Shown here: positions 52,791 through 61,618 of the stretch, one piece after another
Layout of the letters: each line of letters opens with the position of its first letter
Position numbering within the stretch: the first letter of the stretch is position 1
Source: Gimesia chilikensis
GTDB taxonomy: Bacteria; Planctomycetota; Planctomycetia; Planctomycetales; Planctomycetaceae
Direction: 5' to 3'
Length of the DNA stretch: 64,000 nt
NCBI RefSeq assembly: GCF_007744075.1
Contig: NZ_CP036266.1
Span: 4,759,748-4,823,747, forward strand
Position numbers and translations under genes: made by a program
The notes under the pieces: generated by a model
Database searches by the model: none
What the model saw: only the letters and a program-made list of their open reading frames with translations
What the model was told of the DNA's origin: nothing

Positions 52791-53807
52791 TCAATTATTG
52801 CCCATTACTTCGTTTCCAGAGGTGGATCCCATTGCTTTCCAGAGTGAGGCGTCGACATTATAACTGACCGCGCGGACTGAGCCGTCTGCCATCACGACAT
52901 TCACTACGGAACCGTGCCGACTGTTGGCCGGCATACTATTACCATTCCAGGTGAGATCCGCTTTGCAGGCGGTGGTGCCTGGGGTCAGGAAGTGGTTGTA
53001 ACGTGTAAAATTCATATTGCCTTCCAACCAGGTCATCCCGCCGTTCGAATCGGTGTTGGACAGGGTGGATGCCACCGATTCGTTCAAGTTGACACACCAG
53101 GTTCGAAATGAGTCTTCCGTCCAGGGTGCGGCTAACCCGAACAGATCAGACTCCATATCCGTGGAGCTGTCATCGTCGTCCCCCAGAATCCGTTCGCTGT
53201 AGGCAGCTGTATTGGACAGTCCATCCGTTATATGACTGACACGGACTGCACTGGACTGGCCGAACATTCCGTTACCGCGTTTGCCGTCCCAGTTACTGCC
53301 ATTACAGGAGCGATAGTTGGTATTTCCCCAGGGATGAGTGAGTCGATCGATGTCGGATGGACAGAGAAATACGGGAATGGTGGTTTGTGCGACCTCTTCA
53401 TTCGGACCGATTCCAGTGACCTTGCGGGGCTCGCCGGTAGTGTCCGGGTAGAATGGTTGCACGTTAAAATTGATCCTGTTGTAAACGTTGGTATGATCCA
53501 GAAATGGAAGTAACTGGGAATGGGCGGAATAGCGTCTTGAATCGACAGAGGTGATAGGATTCGTATCCGGCGCCCCCAGCACGACCCCCACTCCGAAGGG
53601 ATAGATGGAATGCATGGACTCATAATTCTGTAACGCGATACCAATCTGCTTCAGATGATTGCTGCAGTTCAGCTTGCGGGCGGATTCTCGCGCAGACTGG
53701 ACCGCGGGCACCAGCAGTGCAATCAATAACCCGATGACGGCCAGTACCACCAGCAGTTCGATGAGGGTAATTCCTCTGGCACGCTTCGATTTCATCTCAA
53801 TTCCCAT
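52791..53807 (-). CDS. DUF1559 family protein with prepilin-type signal
   Basis: The 338-residue protein begins MGIEMKSKRARGITLIELLVVLAVIGLL, a type IV prepilin signal cleaved after Gly12 with the conserved glutamate at +5. The rest is DUF1559/SBP_bac_10: RKLNCSNHLKQIGIALQNYE, GLSNTAAYSERI and the terminal NSRHGSVVNVVMADGSVRAV. Planctomycetes encode dozens of these pseudopilin-like proteins; their assemblies are poorly known. An internal ATG at 53795 is an alternative start. It lies 17 bases after the next listed gene and is probably co-transcribed with it. Confidence 0.95.
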   Translation of the reverse strand: MGIEMKSKRARGITLIELLVVLAVIGLLIALLVPAVQSARESARKLNCSNHLKQIGIALQNYESMHSIYPFGVGVVLGAPDTNPITSVDSRRYSAHSQLLPFLDHTNVYNRINFNVQPFYPDTTGEPRKVTGIGPNEEVAQTTIPVFLCPSDIDRLTHPWGNTNYRSCNGSNWDGKRGNGMFGQSSAVRVSHITDGLSNTAAYSERILGDDDDSSTDMESDLFGLAAPWTEDSFRTWCVNLNESVASTLSNTDSNGGMTWLEGNMNFTRYNHFLTPGTTACKADLTWNGNSMPANSRHGSVVNVVMADGSVRAVSYNVDASLWKAMGSTSGNEVMGNN

Positions 53808-53824
53808 ATAAGCTGCCCGGCAAC

Positions 53825-54637
53825 TCAGGCTTGCCGTATTTTATAAATCACGATCAGAATGACACCGAGGATCACTACTGCGATCACGGCTCCCCAAATC
53901 CAGGGAGTCCAATTCGTCTTTGGTTGATAATCAAACGTAAGCTGATCTGCTTCCAGCATGATCTCGGTCAGAAGCAAGTCCACGGGGGCCTCGGATCCCC
54001 CCTGCTTCACGCCAACGTGCAGATAATCAACGGGACTCTCCGTATATTCAAAGGACTCGATCAAAACCGGTTCCTGACCATCGGCAGTGTTGGCAGCAAA
54101 GGTCAGGAGGTTGCCTTTACGTTCAATTTGCATGACTCCCTGACTGATGTTCGCCTTCTCTGACTTTGATTTACTGTCGTAGCCTTTACCGTCCGGTTTA
54201 CGGAAACCACGATGCGCGACATTCACTTCGCCCGCGTGATGCTGGTTGACGTGCTGTACCGTTGCCCATTCCCGAGCCTTGTCTTTGATTCCAATGGAGA
54301 GTCCCGCCCCCGACCCGCCTTCAGGCTTTCCGAGTTCGTTGATTGTGTATTTTCCGGTGATCTTGAAATCCCCTTCGAGACGACACCGAATATCAATGCC
54401 CCCCCAGTCCTTTTTATCGCCGGCGGCCAGCTTCATATGTAATCCGTCAGCAGTGGGCTTAATTCCGGCCAGGTTACCATACAGCTCAAAGCGATTGAGA
54501 TCGTACCCCCCTCCCCGAAAGCTGAAATCCCAGCGTTCCCGATCCGCAGCTGAAAGCGAATCTGGTTCCACCCCTAACAGGAAAAACGCGGCAGCGATTA
54601 CAGATAATAAGCAAGCATGACACTTCAGAAGTTGCAT
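53825..54637 (-). CDS. Exported DUF1583-like protein with C-terminal membrane helix
   Basis: ATG 54637 (AAGG nine bases upstream) gives 270 residues; the frame extends to 54808, but the added part is not credible. A signal peptide or anchor (LLSVIAAAFFLLGV) is followed by a concanavalin-like beta-sandwich (WDFSFRGGGYDLNRFELYGN, FKITGKYTINELG, YLHVGVKQGGSEAPVDLLLT) like that of DUF1583 proteins in Planctomycetes. A C-terminal transmembrane helix (IWGAVIAVVILGVILIVIYK) precedes a short basic tail. Probably an envelope protein; the ligand is unknown. Confidence 0.62.
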   Translation of the reverse strand: MQLLKCHACLLSVIAAAFFLLGVEPDSLSAADRERWDFSFRGGGYDLNRFELYGNLAGIKPTADGLHMKLAAGDKKDWGGIDIRCRLEGDFKITGKYTINELGKPEGGSGAGLSIGIKDKAREWATVQHVNQHHAGEVNVAHRGFRKPDGKGYDSKSKSEKANISQGVMQIERKGNLLTFAANTADGQEPVLIESFEYTESPVDYLHVGVKQGGSEAPVDLLLTEIMLEADQLTFDYQPKTNWTPWIWGAVIAVVILGVILIVIYKIRQA

Positions 54638-54882
54638 CCAATTGAGCCTTATCGAAGCAAAACAGTTATCATGGAGACAGGAATAAACCGGTTGTCGAAG
54701 TGAGACAGCAGAAGACTGCAGAATCAGATTGGTGGGAAAATAAGGGAGTTCGCTAAGGATGCCTGCCTGCAACCACACGCCACAGACGTCCATATATACA
54801 GTATACACAAGGCCCGTTTTTTTGTGAAGGTCACATTAATGTAAACTGAGCCTGGTGCGAGAGCGACTCCGCGCCTGATTGA

Positions 54883-56052
54883 TTATTGTCTCTGGTCAGC
54901 CGAGCCGACATCTGTGGGTTTGAGTTGTTTCATGGTGGGTTTGCCGGAGTGGCGGGTGTTTTTGATGGTGATATTTTCCGGGAGCAGCGTACGGGAGCGA
55001 CTGCCCAGACCGTGACCGCGGACGATGTCATTCCCGGCGTTGTCGATCAGTGTGTTGTTTTCGATGAGTACATTGCGGACCTGGGCGTGCTGGTTCAGTT
55101 GCGGATTCTCAACGCCGGCACTCAAAGCGATCGCACCGTCGATGCGGTCGCCGACGCCTGCGATGTGATTCCCGATAATCTGGTGCCCTTCACCGATGAC
55201 GCGGATGCCGCCGGAATGGCGGTCGCCGTTACCCAGGATGAGGTTATCGCGGACGATGCAGTTGTTACCATGTCGGAGGGTGAGTGCACCGGCACAGCCG
55301 ACGATGGTATTGCGTTCGTAAACATTATCGCATGACTTATTGGAAATGAGTTCGATTTCACCATCGCAGTTTTCGAACAGGTTTTCGGAGACGACGCACT
55401 GGGCCGATTTCAGTGAGGTTTCACTGGTGCCGATACGGAGGGTTTCGAATCCGTTGCCGTTCCCGCGTGCGCGGTTGAGGAAGTGATTGCGTTCGATGCG
55501 GTGCCGGCCGACTTCGCCCTCTTCGTCCAGCCAGACGACCAGCGTAGTACCCGAATGGTTCTGGCCGGCGAATCGACAGTGATCGACGCGGTGATGATGC
55601 CCGTTGAGGCTGAGCCACTGATAGCGGGTGTCGATCTCGTCCGGGTTATAGGCTTCGATGGTGCAGCGGGTGACCCGATTGTGTGCCCCGCGGATCAGCA
55701 GAACATGCCCGGTCTCCAGACTCCCGTCGCGGAAGGTCAAACCGTTAAGGATGACGTGTTCGCCATTGAGATTGAACGAGGAGGCTCCCGTGAACGCGAC
55801 TACGGAACGCACGGTGATCGGCTGCTCCGGCGTCCCCTTGAGTTTGAGTTTCAGACGGACATCGTGCCAGTCTTTGCCGCCAAGGGTGATGACGTCTCCC
55901 GGGCGGGCGGATTTTCTGGCGGAGTCCAGCTCAGCGGGAGTGGCGACGCGGAAGTCTGCGGCTTGAACCAGAGCGGGACTGGTCAGGAGGCAGAGTGTCA
56001 CGAGGGTGGCTCTGATGAATTGCGACGGTGGTACACAGAATTGTGTCAGCAT
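54883..56052 (-). CDS. Secreted PL6-type lyase (chondroitinase-B/alginate-lyase-like)
   Basis: The 389-residue protein has a signal peptide ending VQAADFRV and then a right-handed parallel beta-helix. PL6 features are visible: NGFETLRIGTSETSLKSAQC, ENLFENCDGEIELISNKSCD with the catalytic lysine, and TIVGCAGALTLRHGNNC with the catalytic arginine. PL6 enzymes cleave uronic-acid polymers (alginate or dermatan sulfate) by beta-elimination using calcium. It is shorter than two-domain chondroitinase B (about 500 or more), consistent with a single-helix alginate-lyase type. Confidence 0.88.
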   Translation of the reverse strand: MLTQFCVPPSQFIRATLVTLCLLTSPALVQAADFRVATPAELDSARKSARPGDVITLGGKDWHDVRLKLKLKGTPEQPITVRSVVAFTGASSFNLNGEHVILNGLTFRDGSLETGHVLLIRGAHNRVTRCTIEAYNPDEIDTRYQWLSLNGHHHRVDHCRFAGQNHSGTTLVVWLDEEGEVGRHRIERNHFLNRARGNGNGFETLRIGTSETSLKSAQCVVSENLFENCDGEIELISNKSCDNVYERNTIVGCAGALTLRHGNNCIVRDNLILGNGDRHSGGIRVIGEGHQIIGNHIAGVGDRIDGAIALSAGVENPQLNQHAQVRNVLIENNTLIDNAGNDIVRGHGLGSRSRTLLPENITIKNTRHSGKPTMKQLKPTDVGSADQRQ

Positions 56053-56169
56053 GGAGTTCTTTTCGTTTCCCGGTGGTGAGTGGTCGTGAATCGCTGTTAT
56101 ACTATTATAGACGCTGGATGAAACTGGTGGCCAGATACTATTTCAGTAATGGTTTTCGCATGTGTTCTA

Positions 56170-56231
56170 CGAGGCTGTGCTCCAAATCATCGTTGATGAT
56201 TTGGAAGAACCGGGGCTAACGCCCTGCGGCT
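56170..56231 (+). repeat. Hairpin repeat followed by GGGGCTAACGCCC word
   Basis: CCAAATCATC (56182-56191) and GATGATTTGG (56195-56204) form a perfect ten-base hairpin with loop GTT. AACCGGGGCTAACGCCC and TGCGGCT follow directly. This combines a new hairpin with the word that ends the long repeats at 42 and 45-47 kb, in the gap between two minus-strand genes. Confidence 0.75.
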
Positions 56232-56286
56232 AATGGATGCATACAACAGCGATTATCGATCCTGCGTCATTGATGATCTGAGACGC

Positions 56287-56784
56287 TCAGGGAACTTCTT
56301 TTTCCTGAGTCGCTTGGAGGCGTTTGAATTTCACGAAGATGTGTTGATTCTCCGCGTTCGTGGTGAAATCTGTGGGGCGGTCTTTGCCGGCAGGGGCGAA
56401 GCAGAGTTTGCGGCTTGTTTTGCCGAGTTCGTAAATGCCCCGATAGGTTTTTCCCTGGTCCTGTCCGGAGGTTGGCTGGATATCGATGGTTTTGACGCTT
56501 TGGCTGGGATCGATGCTGGTCGTCCCCCGGGCAATCTCGTTTCCATCGGAACGCAGACTCCAAGTGCCGTCGGCGCCGTTGACGACGGTGAGGTGTTTCA
56601 CATCTTCCCCCGCTGAACGATTGCCGTTGATTTCCAGCACTTGGATCTGCCAGGTGCCCGCGATCTGGTTGCGGTCCTTTTGAATCGCGGCTGCTTGCTT
56701 ATCGTCGGCTGAGACCACGGCGGTGAGGGCTGTGAGAGTCGCGACGGTGACGAGGGTCTTCAGTTTTGACATTGAGCGCTGCAT
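56287..56784 (-). CDS. TIGR03067 domain protein
   Basis: The 165-residue exported protein (GGGGAGAG before the ATG; signal peptide to VVSADD) carries the TIGR03067 motif: IAGTWQIQVLEINGNRS, TWSLRSDGNEIARGTTSIDP, VKTIDIQPTSGQDQGKTYRG and LCFAPAGKDRPTDF. The domain is a lipocalin-like barrel found widely in Planctomycetes and often linked to signalling proteins; function unknown. Confidence 0.92.
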   Translation of the reverse strand: MQRSMSKLKTLVTVATLTALTAVVSADDKQAAAIQKDRNQIAGTWQIQVLEINGNRSAGEDVKHLTVVNGADGTWSLRSDGNEIARGTTSIDPSQSVKTIDIQPTSGQDQGKTYRGIYELGKTSRKLCFAPAGKDRPTDFTTNAENQHIFVKFKRLQATQEKEVP

Positions 56785-57042
56785 GAGTTCTCTCCCCTGG
56801 TGAGATGTTTCTTTTTCGGGATTCCGTTCTGCTGCAGTCCTTGATTCTAAATGATTTGTACGTGAGTCACAAACATTTTTAATACCAGGTGATTCACCCT
56901 CCTGTTGCAGATGCTTACATATGGTTGAAGTGGGAATTGCATGTGCTTACGATACAGGAACTTGACTGACAACAAACATACGACTGATTTCTTCTCTTAT
57001 ATCAAACCGAGTTGAAACCGCATTCAGGACGGGATACCGAAA

Positions 57043-57489
57043 ATGGAAGTGCCTTCCGACAAGATTTATGAGCTGTTCAATTACTGCTACGACCAGGCCA
57101 AATCGATGCTGCAGGAGTCGGGCGGGTTCAATCCGTTTGGCGCCCTCCTCACGCCCGCACTCGAATTGAACGCGGTCCGAGCAGAACTGGGGGATACGCA
57201 GCCTGACCAGAAAGATATCTACCAGGCCCTGGACAAGGCTTTGCAGGAACAGACCCAGAACAACGATATCGTGGCATCTGCCCTGGCCTGCGATGTGAAT
57301 ATTCCCGAGAAACATGAGCCGCCGTCCCGCGATGGGCTCCGCGTGCATGTGGTCAGCCAGGGGTTATCGCGCTACATCTACGTTCCGTATCGCATGGAGT
57401 CCGGTGAGGATGGGAATGACGTGACGTTCTTTGAGCCGTTCACAGTCGATCTGCATCCGCATATCCTGGGAGACCTCACCCAGGGCTGA
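57043..57489 (+). CDS. Hypothetical soluble protein
   Basis: This 148-residue protein has no signal or membrane segment. Sequence features: helix IYELFNYCYDQAKSMLQES, GGFNPFGALLTPA and a C-terminal beta part (RYIYVPYRMESG, FFEPFTVDLH). It resembles proteins listed only as hypothetical. The 258-base gap upstream shows nothing recognisable. Confidence 0.55.
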   Translation: MEVPSDKIYELFNYCYDQAKSMLQESGGFNPFGALLTPALELNAVRAELGDTQPDQKDIYQALDKALQEQTQNNDIVASALACDVNIPEKHEPPSRDGLRVHVVSQGLSRYIYVPYRMESGEDGNDVTFFEPFTVDLHPHILGDLTQG

Positions 57490-57551
57490 AGACAAGTCGC
57501 TGCCTGTGGTGTAACCTTGCTGAACTTTCTCTGCTGCATGAAGGAGTGGCT

Positions 57552-58409
57552 ATGATGCTCTGGAACAGATTTCCCGGATTCTGTCTCGCTTTCCTGTTTC
57601 TTGGTCTGTTTGCAGGCACCGTCTGTGCAGAGGAGCCGAAGTATGCTCCGATGCCGTGGCATCTGGCGGACCTGTGGTGGGAGATGAGCGAAGAAGTTCT
57701 GTTTGAGAGTTACAGCATCGATGTGACCATCAGCGACGAAGTGCCGGAGACCAAGCGACTGTATATCTCCCCGATCGGGCTGGGACACCTGAGTCAGACG
57801 CCCTTTTACGGAGGCCTGCAGACACAGTCCGACGGCTACACTCTGCAGAACCGTCAACTACGGAAGCTTGGGCCCGGACTGCTGATGTCGATGTGGGGCG
57901 AGCGGAGCCCTCAGGCGATTCGACCGGGCGAGGGTGGGTTCTTCCAGAGCTCCGGCCACGAAGGCGATTTTGTCAGCGTGCGGCGTCCTTTTAAGTGGTC
58001 AAAAGGGACGTATACCTACAAGATCATTCGTCTGGACCGGGAGGTGATTAACGGCAAGCCCTGCACCTGGGTCGGTGCGTTCCTGGAATCACGGGCTAAG
58101 AATGAGACAATTTTCATCGGGGCCCTGCGGTTTCCGGGAGAGAACCTGAAACTATCCCCCAGGATCGCGAGTTTTGTGGAAGTGTATGGTGCACGGATTC
58201 CTGTGGAAGAGATTCCCCGGGTGACAGTCACGTTCGGCAACCTGCAGGTCAACGGTAAACCTGCGACGGTGAAATCGGTCGAGGCGTTATATCCCAAAGG
58301 CGTGCCGGATTACGCGGATGCGAAATTGAAAGATGGTCGGATTGAAATCGAAGTGGGCAAGCCAGTGCAAGAACGCCGCTCACGGCAGATCCGGTTCGCA
58401 TTCGATTGA
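57552..58409 (+). CDS. Secreted protein resembling DUF3472
   Basis: ATG 57552 lies five bases after AAGGAG and gives 285 residues; GTG 57546 overlaps the ribosome-binding site and is less likely. The signal peptide ends TVCAEEPK. The mature part has SPIGLGHLSQTPFYGGLQTQ, GPGLLMSMWGERSPQAI and YTYKIIRLDREVINGKPCTW, an order of strands resembling DUF3472 (a concanavalin-like fold). Likely an exported glycan-binding protein; the assignment is by resemblance only. Confidence 0.6.
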   Translation: MMLWNRFPGFCLAFLFLGLFAGTVCAEEPKYAPMPWHLADLWWEMSEEVLFESYSIDVTISDEVPETKRLYISPIGLGHLSQTPFYGGLQTQSDGYTLQNRQLRKLGPGLLMSMWGERSPQAIRPGEGGFFQSSGHEGDFVSVRRPFKWSKGTYTYKIIRLDREVINGKPCTWVGAFLESRAKNETIFIGALRFPGENLKLSPRIASFVEVYGARIPVEEIPRVTVTFGNLQVNGKPATVKSVEALYPKGVPDYADAKLKDGRIEIEVGKPVQERRSRQIRFAFD

Positions 58410-58444
58410 ATGTGCTGGAACGATAATCCCAAAGACCTGCTCGA

Positions 58445-59431
58445 TCAGGCGCTGATCTTCTCGGGGATCTGTTCGAACGTGTTGCGAATTGCGGCTCTGA
58501 CCTCTGCCGAGAGACTCTGATCAGAGGCTGCGAGGATCTCGCTCAGGTTTTTGATTTTCGTCGTGCCAAATACACAGCTTGAGATATCCTGATTGGCGAG
58601 CACGTAGGCAAATGCGGCCTGGGCCGGGGTCAGGTTTTCTACTGTGGCGAGGGCTTCCCGCATTGGTTGGGCGTTGCGAGAGAACTGACGGCCCGTCGAT
58701 TTGAGCAGTGCCCGGGCCAGGTACCAGAGGTCGGCGGTGCTTTTGAAGGAGCCGATCTTGCCTGCCACGAGGTGCCCCTGGGCAAGCACGGTTCCCGCGA
58801 CAACCCCGATGCCTGCTTCGGCCAGTTTGCGGATGACGGGTTCCCGGTCGAGCTGCAGGACGTTGAAGTCGAGCAGGACCATGTCGAACAGATCGGGATG
58901 ATCGGCGATATAGAGCAGGTCGGCCGCGGAATGACTGTTGACGCCCAGGCAGCGGAACATGCCCCGTTCTTTCATATTGCTCAGACGATCGATCAGCGCG
59001 GGGGTAATCTGGTCCTGAGTGATGCCGTGCAGCTGGAAGATATCGAGGTAATCACAGTTCAGGTTCTGAATCGATTTCGCGCAGGTGGCTTCGATGTAAT
59101 CGGGTGAGAAATCTTTGCAGGGACGATTGCGGAATACCAAAGGGGCGGACGGGACGATGGTGCCGGCCTTGGTGGAGAGTACGAACTGAGAGCGGTCGTG
59201 CTGCGCGAACAGCGGTTTCAGAATGCGTCCCAGTCGGGGTTCGGCGTGGAAGTGACAGTAGTTGTGCCCCGTATCGAAGAAGTTGACCCCTGCATCAAAC
59301 GCGGTGTGAATGATGTCCGCAGCCTGTCGCTCTGGAAAGCGGGCATTGCCCCAGAATCCGGAACATCCGAGGGAGATTTCCGAAACCGTGATATCCGTAT
59401 TTCCAAGCTTCCTGAATTTCATCATCGACAT
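58445..59431 (-). CDS. Aldo/keto reductase family protein
   Basis: The 328-residue NADPH-dependent oxidoreductase begins with RKLGNTDITVSEISLGCSGF and has the catalytic segment AFDAGVNFFDTGHNYCHFHAE (Asp and Tyr of the tetrad). DIFQLHGITQDQI carries the family histidine, and GTTKIKNLSEI is the cofactor-binding region. Sequence resembles planctomycete AKRs of unknown substrate. An internal ATG at 59425 is an alternative start. The 697-base region following 59431 holds no convincing gene on either strand up to 60128. Confidence 0.88.
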   Translation of the reverse strand: MSMMKFRKLGNTDITVSEISLGCSGFWGNARFPERQAADIIHTAFDAGVNFFDTGHNYCHFHAEPRLGRILKPLFAQHDRSQFVLSTKAGTIVPSAPLVFRNRPCKDFSPDYIEATCAKSIQNLNCDYLDIFQLHGITQDQITPALIDRLSNMKERGMFRCLGVNSHSAADLLYIADHPDLFDMVLLDFNVLQLDREPVIRKLAEAGIGVVAGTVLAQGHLVAGKIGSFKSTADLWYLARALLKSTGRQFSRNAQPMREALATVENLTPAQAAFAYVLANQDISSCVFGTTKIKNLSEILAASDQSLSAEVRAAIRNTFEQIPEKISA

Positions 59432-60128
59432 CCTGATTCGATTGGATTTTTCCGGGACGGGTCACTCAAAAGACTTACGTCCCTGGCCTGCTCTTACACG
59501 AGCCTGACATGCGGGGAGTTTAGCAGTTTTGTGCAGGTAGTGTGAGAGCGATTTGCGGGGAATCTGGCTCTGCATGTTTACCTCGCCTGGCCGGAGCCAC
59601 TGCGTATGATGAGTGCGTTTTGGTGAGCGGAGAACGTTTCTCCGCTGCTGAAAGATTGCTAATTCTGTTTCCCTGGGAGTCTTACATGGTATCTGCTGCA
59701 TCAGGAGACAACACGCCCGGGGCTTGCTCTGCGTTGCAGGTATCTGTTGTCACTCTGTGTGACGGGGCTGATCATCGCGATCGGCACGAGGGTGTCAAGC
59801 AGAATTTACGGTCTGAGTTTGCTGTGAGTTGCCGCTCAGTTTGGTTGAAATGGTTCCGAAATGCTTTGAAATTGTACGACACAACGGGAACCGGTGCTGA
59901 GTGTTCCGGTGAAAAACGGCAAAATTCGACGACGATTCAGGTGGACCTGGGGTACTTGTGTCACAGATTCCAGTGCACGCATCACCCGCCTCGCGCGCGA
60001 AGCACAATTGCAACACTTTATGGATCGGAAAGTGCGGATCAAGTTCAGTTTATTCAGTTCTACGCACAGACCGGGAGAGATATTTGCAGTGTGCAGTGTG
60101 CAGCGACAGAAGTTTTTTTCGCGACTGG

Positions 60129-60518
60129 TCAGTCTGCAGAGGGGACTTCAGCGTGTTCCGGCGTTGATTCCAAAATGGTGAGGGCTCTTTCCGTGAGCGC
60201 CAGCATGGCTTTCCCCCGCTTGAGATACAGGATGAGCGAGATCAGAAAGATGACCAGGGAGACCAGCATCGCGGTGGCCCCGGCACTCAGGGCGGTCAGG
60301 GAGTTATTGAGAATGTCCACAATAAATTCGAACGGCTGTTGCTGGTCTGTCTCTTCCCAGCGTTGCGAGATGCTGGTGATGATATTCAGGACCGCGTTGA
60401 TGCTGAGAAATGGAGAGAGGATGGCTGCGATGAGCGACAGGCAAACCGTCCAGCCCCAGAATCGTCTTGATTTTTTCAGGTATAAGAATTCTTCCATCAT
60501 TACCTCGGACGATTTCAT
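60129..60518 (-). CDS. Small membrane protein
   Basis: A 129-residue product with two transmembrane helices (about 20-45 and 80-100) connected by an amphipathic stretch (SQRWEETDQQQPFEFIVDIL). The second helix with its short Ala/Ser-rich lead-in (SLTALSAGATAMLVSLVIF) resembles ExbB/MotA-type helices, but the rest of that family is absent. Function unknown. Confidence 0.5.
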   Translation of the reverse strand: MKSSEVMMEEFLYLKKSRRFWGWTVCLSLIAAILSPFLSINAVLNIITSISQRWEETDQQQPFEFIVDILNNSLTALSAGATAMLVSLVIFLISLILYLKRGKAMLALTERALTILESTPEHAEVPSAD

Positions 60519-60727
60519 AAACGACAGGAAATTGAGTCACAGCAAACAGTTTCAGTTGCATTCATTTTCCGCCTTGAGTATTTCTATACATGCATTTACG
60601 TCGAACTCAAAATATCCAAATCAGTCGCACTCTGCAAGCAGAATATTTCCCTGGAAGTGCGACCGCAATCTACAAGAATATCCCTTCGGAAGCTGCTTCC
60701 GACTTCAAGAGAATGCAGGTATTCCAC

Positions 60728-61048
60728 ATGCGCTGGCATTTCGTGGGAGGCATCATTGCTTCCTTAATCAGTCTGTTTTATATCGCGGTTGGCCTGATGA
60801 TGGTGACCACGATAGTGTATTACAACGTGCGTTACGGACCGATCGAATACAGTTACGGCCGATATGAGTCACTCGACAAGATCGCCCTGACCTGGAAAAA
60901 TTATTTAGGATGCAGTCTCACTCTACTCGTGGGAACCGGCGCCGGTGCTGCTGCCTTGTGCTGGTTCAAGCAGAAAAATCGATTTGGGACGCTCCTGTTT
61001 CTAATATCAATGGGCCTTGCGGGGGTGGCGTCCGCGATTCTGCGATAA
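60728..61048 (+). CDS. Small membrane protein
   Basis: From ATG 60728 a 106-residue protein with three hydrophobic segments (HFVGGIIASLISLFYIAVG, YLGCSLTLLVGTGAGAAALC, LLFLISMGLAGVASAIL). No family recognised; the frame is open to 60590, so the start is uncertain. Confidence 0.5.
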   Translation: MRWHFVGGIIASLISLFYIAVGLMMVTTIVYYNVRYGPIEYSYGRYESLDKIALTWKNYLGCSLTLLVGTGAGAAALCWFKQKNRFGTLLFLISMGLAGVASAILR

Positions 61049-61094
61049 AATTAAAATCACGTTGACGAAGGAGACAGGTGCGAGCACTTCTGTA

Positions 61095-61529
61095 TCAGTT
61101 GGCAAACAGCTGGGATTCGATATCTTTGAAGGCTTTGAATTCCAGTGCGTTGCCGCTGGGGTCGAGGAAGAACATGGTAGCCTGTTCGCCCGGCTGCCCC
61201 TGGAAGCGGATGTAGGGTTCGATAATGAACTCGATCTGTCGTTCGCGCAGACGATCAGCCAGGGACTGCCAGCGATCCATGGTGAGAACGACACCGAAGT
61301 GGGGGACAGGGACGCCGTGACCGTCGACGGGATTCACGTGCGCCGCGATGCTGCCGTCGGGGCCGATGTCCGGATTCAGGTGGCAGACGACCTGGTGGCC
61401 AAAGAAATTGAAGTCGACCCAGGTCTCGGCGCTGCGTCCTTCACTGCAGCCGAGCAGGTCACCATAAAAGGCGCGGGCTTCGGCAATGTCACGCACCTGA
61501 AACGCGAGATGAAAGGGATCGAGCTGCAT
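61095..61529 (-). CDS. VOC (glyoxalase/bleomycin-resistance) family protein
   Basis: ATG 61529 has GAGG six bases upstream and gives 144 residues. The fold is clear: [42 protein letters not shown] and [15 protein letters not shown]. Metal ligands fit the first-strand histidine (FHLAF), HFGVV and the glutamate of NALEF. The function of this group is unknown; glyoxalase activity is not implied. A longer start at 61571 is possible. Confidence 0.9.
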   Translation of the reverse strand: MQLDPFHLAFQVRDIAEARAFYGDLLGCSEGRSAETWVDFNFFGHQVVCHLNPDIGPDGSIAAHVNPVDGHGVPVPHFGVVLTMDRWQSLADRLRERQIEFIIEPYIRFQGQPGEQATMFFLDPSGNALEFKAFKDIESQLFAN

Positions 61530-61618
61530 GAGAGGCCTCGGCTGTCTGAATGTTTCAGGAGACAAATACAATAATCATACACCAGCATGCCGGTATTGTC
61601 CCGGCAAGAGACGTTACT

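Noticed and set aside
59542..60867. 441-codon open frame on the plus strand
   Set aside because: Overlaps two better small membrane-protein candidates and has cysteine- and serine-rich, motif-free composition. The region 59432-60128 appears to hold no gene.
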